A stretch of DNA of 64,000 bases, taken from positions 682,001 to 746,000 of the forward strand of contig OY761615.1 in the NCBI GenBank assembly GCA_963664845.1, read 5' to 3'. Below the pieces are notes generated by a model, which saw only the letters and a program-made list of their open reading frames with translations, made no database searches and had not been told where the DNA came from. Made by a program: the position numbers and the translations under genes. Of the stretch, positions 63,808 to 64,000 are shown piece after piece; positions within the stretch are counted from its first letter, which is position 1; every line of letters begins with the position of its first letter. This DNA is from CAIYTF01 sp963664845 (GTDB taxonomy: Bacteria; Bacteroidota; Ignavibacteria; Ignavibacteriales; Ignavibacteriaceae).

Positions 63808-64000
63808 CTAATTCACATAAAAACACAGTTTTATCGAAAAAGAGGTTTCGTGTTCACAATATTCATTTATAAAAAGCAAATTTAATTGGTTTGATAATTC
63901 ATACCCAATACGATTTTCGAAAAAATATTTATTCTTCTTATTCGCTATACTGTTTATGGGTGTTCTTAAACTACTCATCCACTTTAAACTTTTCGACAAA
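63808..64000 (-). CDS. possible gene end running off the right window edge
   Basis: A minus-strand frame open to the edge encodes ENRIGYELSNQLNLLFINEY and then CEHETSFSIKLCFYVN up to the stop at 63808-63810. Alternating polar and apolar residues ending on an aromatic strand resemble the last strands of an outer-membrane barrel protein, but the piece is too short to name. Confidence 0.3.
   Translation of the reverse strand, partial: LSKSLKWMSSLRTPINSIANKKNKYFFENRIGYELSNQLNLLFINEYCEHETSFSIKLCFYVN

Overview
The window looks like a chromosome segment of a bacterium from the Bacteroidota/Ignavibacteriota (FCB) group. Three things support this. A secreted protein at 62133-63539 ends in a type IX secretion sorting domain with the NPFNP motif. 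The moxR-DUF58-batABCDE cluster has the order seen in that group. The large DUF2723 membrane protein at 47347-50367 is typical of it. Base composition is moderate in the metabolic blocks and clearly AT-rich in the accessory block at 34-46.6 kb. I saw no rRNA, tRNA or CRISPR array.

Layout. 0-10 kb: the end of an ABC-F ATPase gene, a small membrane/GNAT-like gene, three genes for glycan or surface-polymer modification (a methyltransferase-glycosyltransferase-methyltransferase fusion, a glycosyltransferase, a methyltransferase), recQ and a YdcF/DUF218 membrane protein. 9.7-18.65 kb (minus): two small secreted metal-binding-like proteins, then the Bat (aerotolerance-type) operon running from moxR to batE. 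19.4-21.75 kb: a large secreted protein of unknown function. 22-32.3 kb (plus): a complete reductive pyrimidine catabolic set. It holds an NCS1 transporter, PreT/PreA dihydropyrimidine dehydrogenase, dihydropyrimidinase, beta-ureidopropionase, a class III aminotransferase and a CoA-acylating (methyl)malonate-semialdehyde dehydrogenase, so uracil or thymine could be taken to acetyl-CoA or propionyl-CoA.

32.3-47.3 kb is an accessory region. It opens with dispersed and tandem repeats beside a RepA-like AAA ATPase. An array of short Rhs-tip genes follows, each with its own signal peptide and with small secreted or membrane proteins between them (candidate toxin/immunity cassettes). One tip gene is frameshifted and appears split by an IS256-family element. 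Next come decayed defence genes: a 49-aa methyltransferase tail, an FRG-like domain protein, a uracil-DNA-glycosylase-like protein, an Mrr-type nuclease, and an HsdR N-terminal remnant that lacks its nuclease core.

50.7-61.4 kb (minus) is a tight ten-gene operon that I could not match to a known pathway. It encodes a three-subunit molybdenum hydroxylase, a cyclase-family hydrolase, the DUF1116/FdrA/DUF2877 set (related to the E. coli oxamate carbamoyltransferase), a DUF35 zinc-ribbon/OB protein, a thiolase-fold protein without the usual nucleophilic Cys, and a GNAT-like protein. A Cys-less thiolase next to DUF35 recalls the Ltp2-ChsH2 retro-aldolases. I read the operon as an undescribed route that hydroxylates, opens and carbon-cleaves an N-heterocycle or amide; its substrate is unknown. 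This operon and the Rhs-tip array are the two parts most worth following up.
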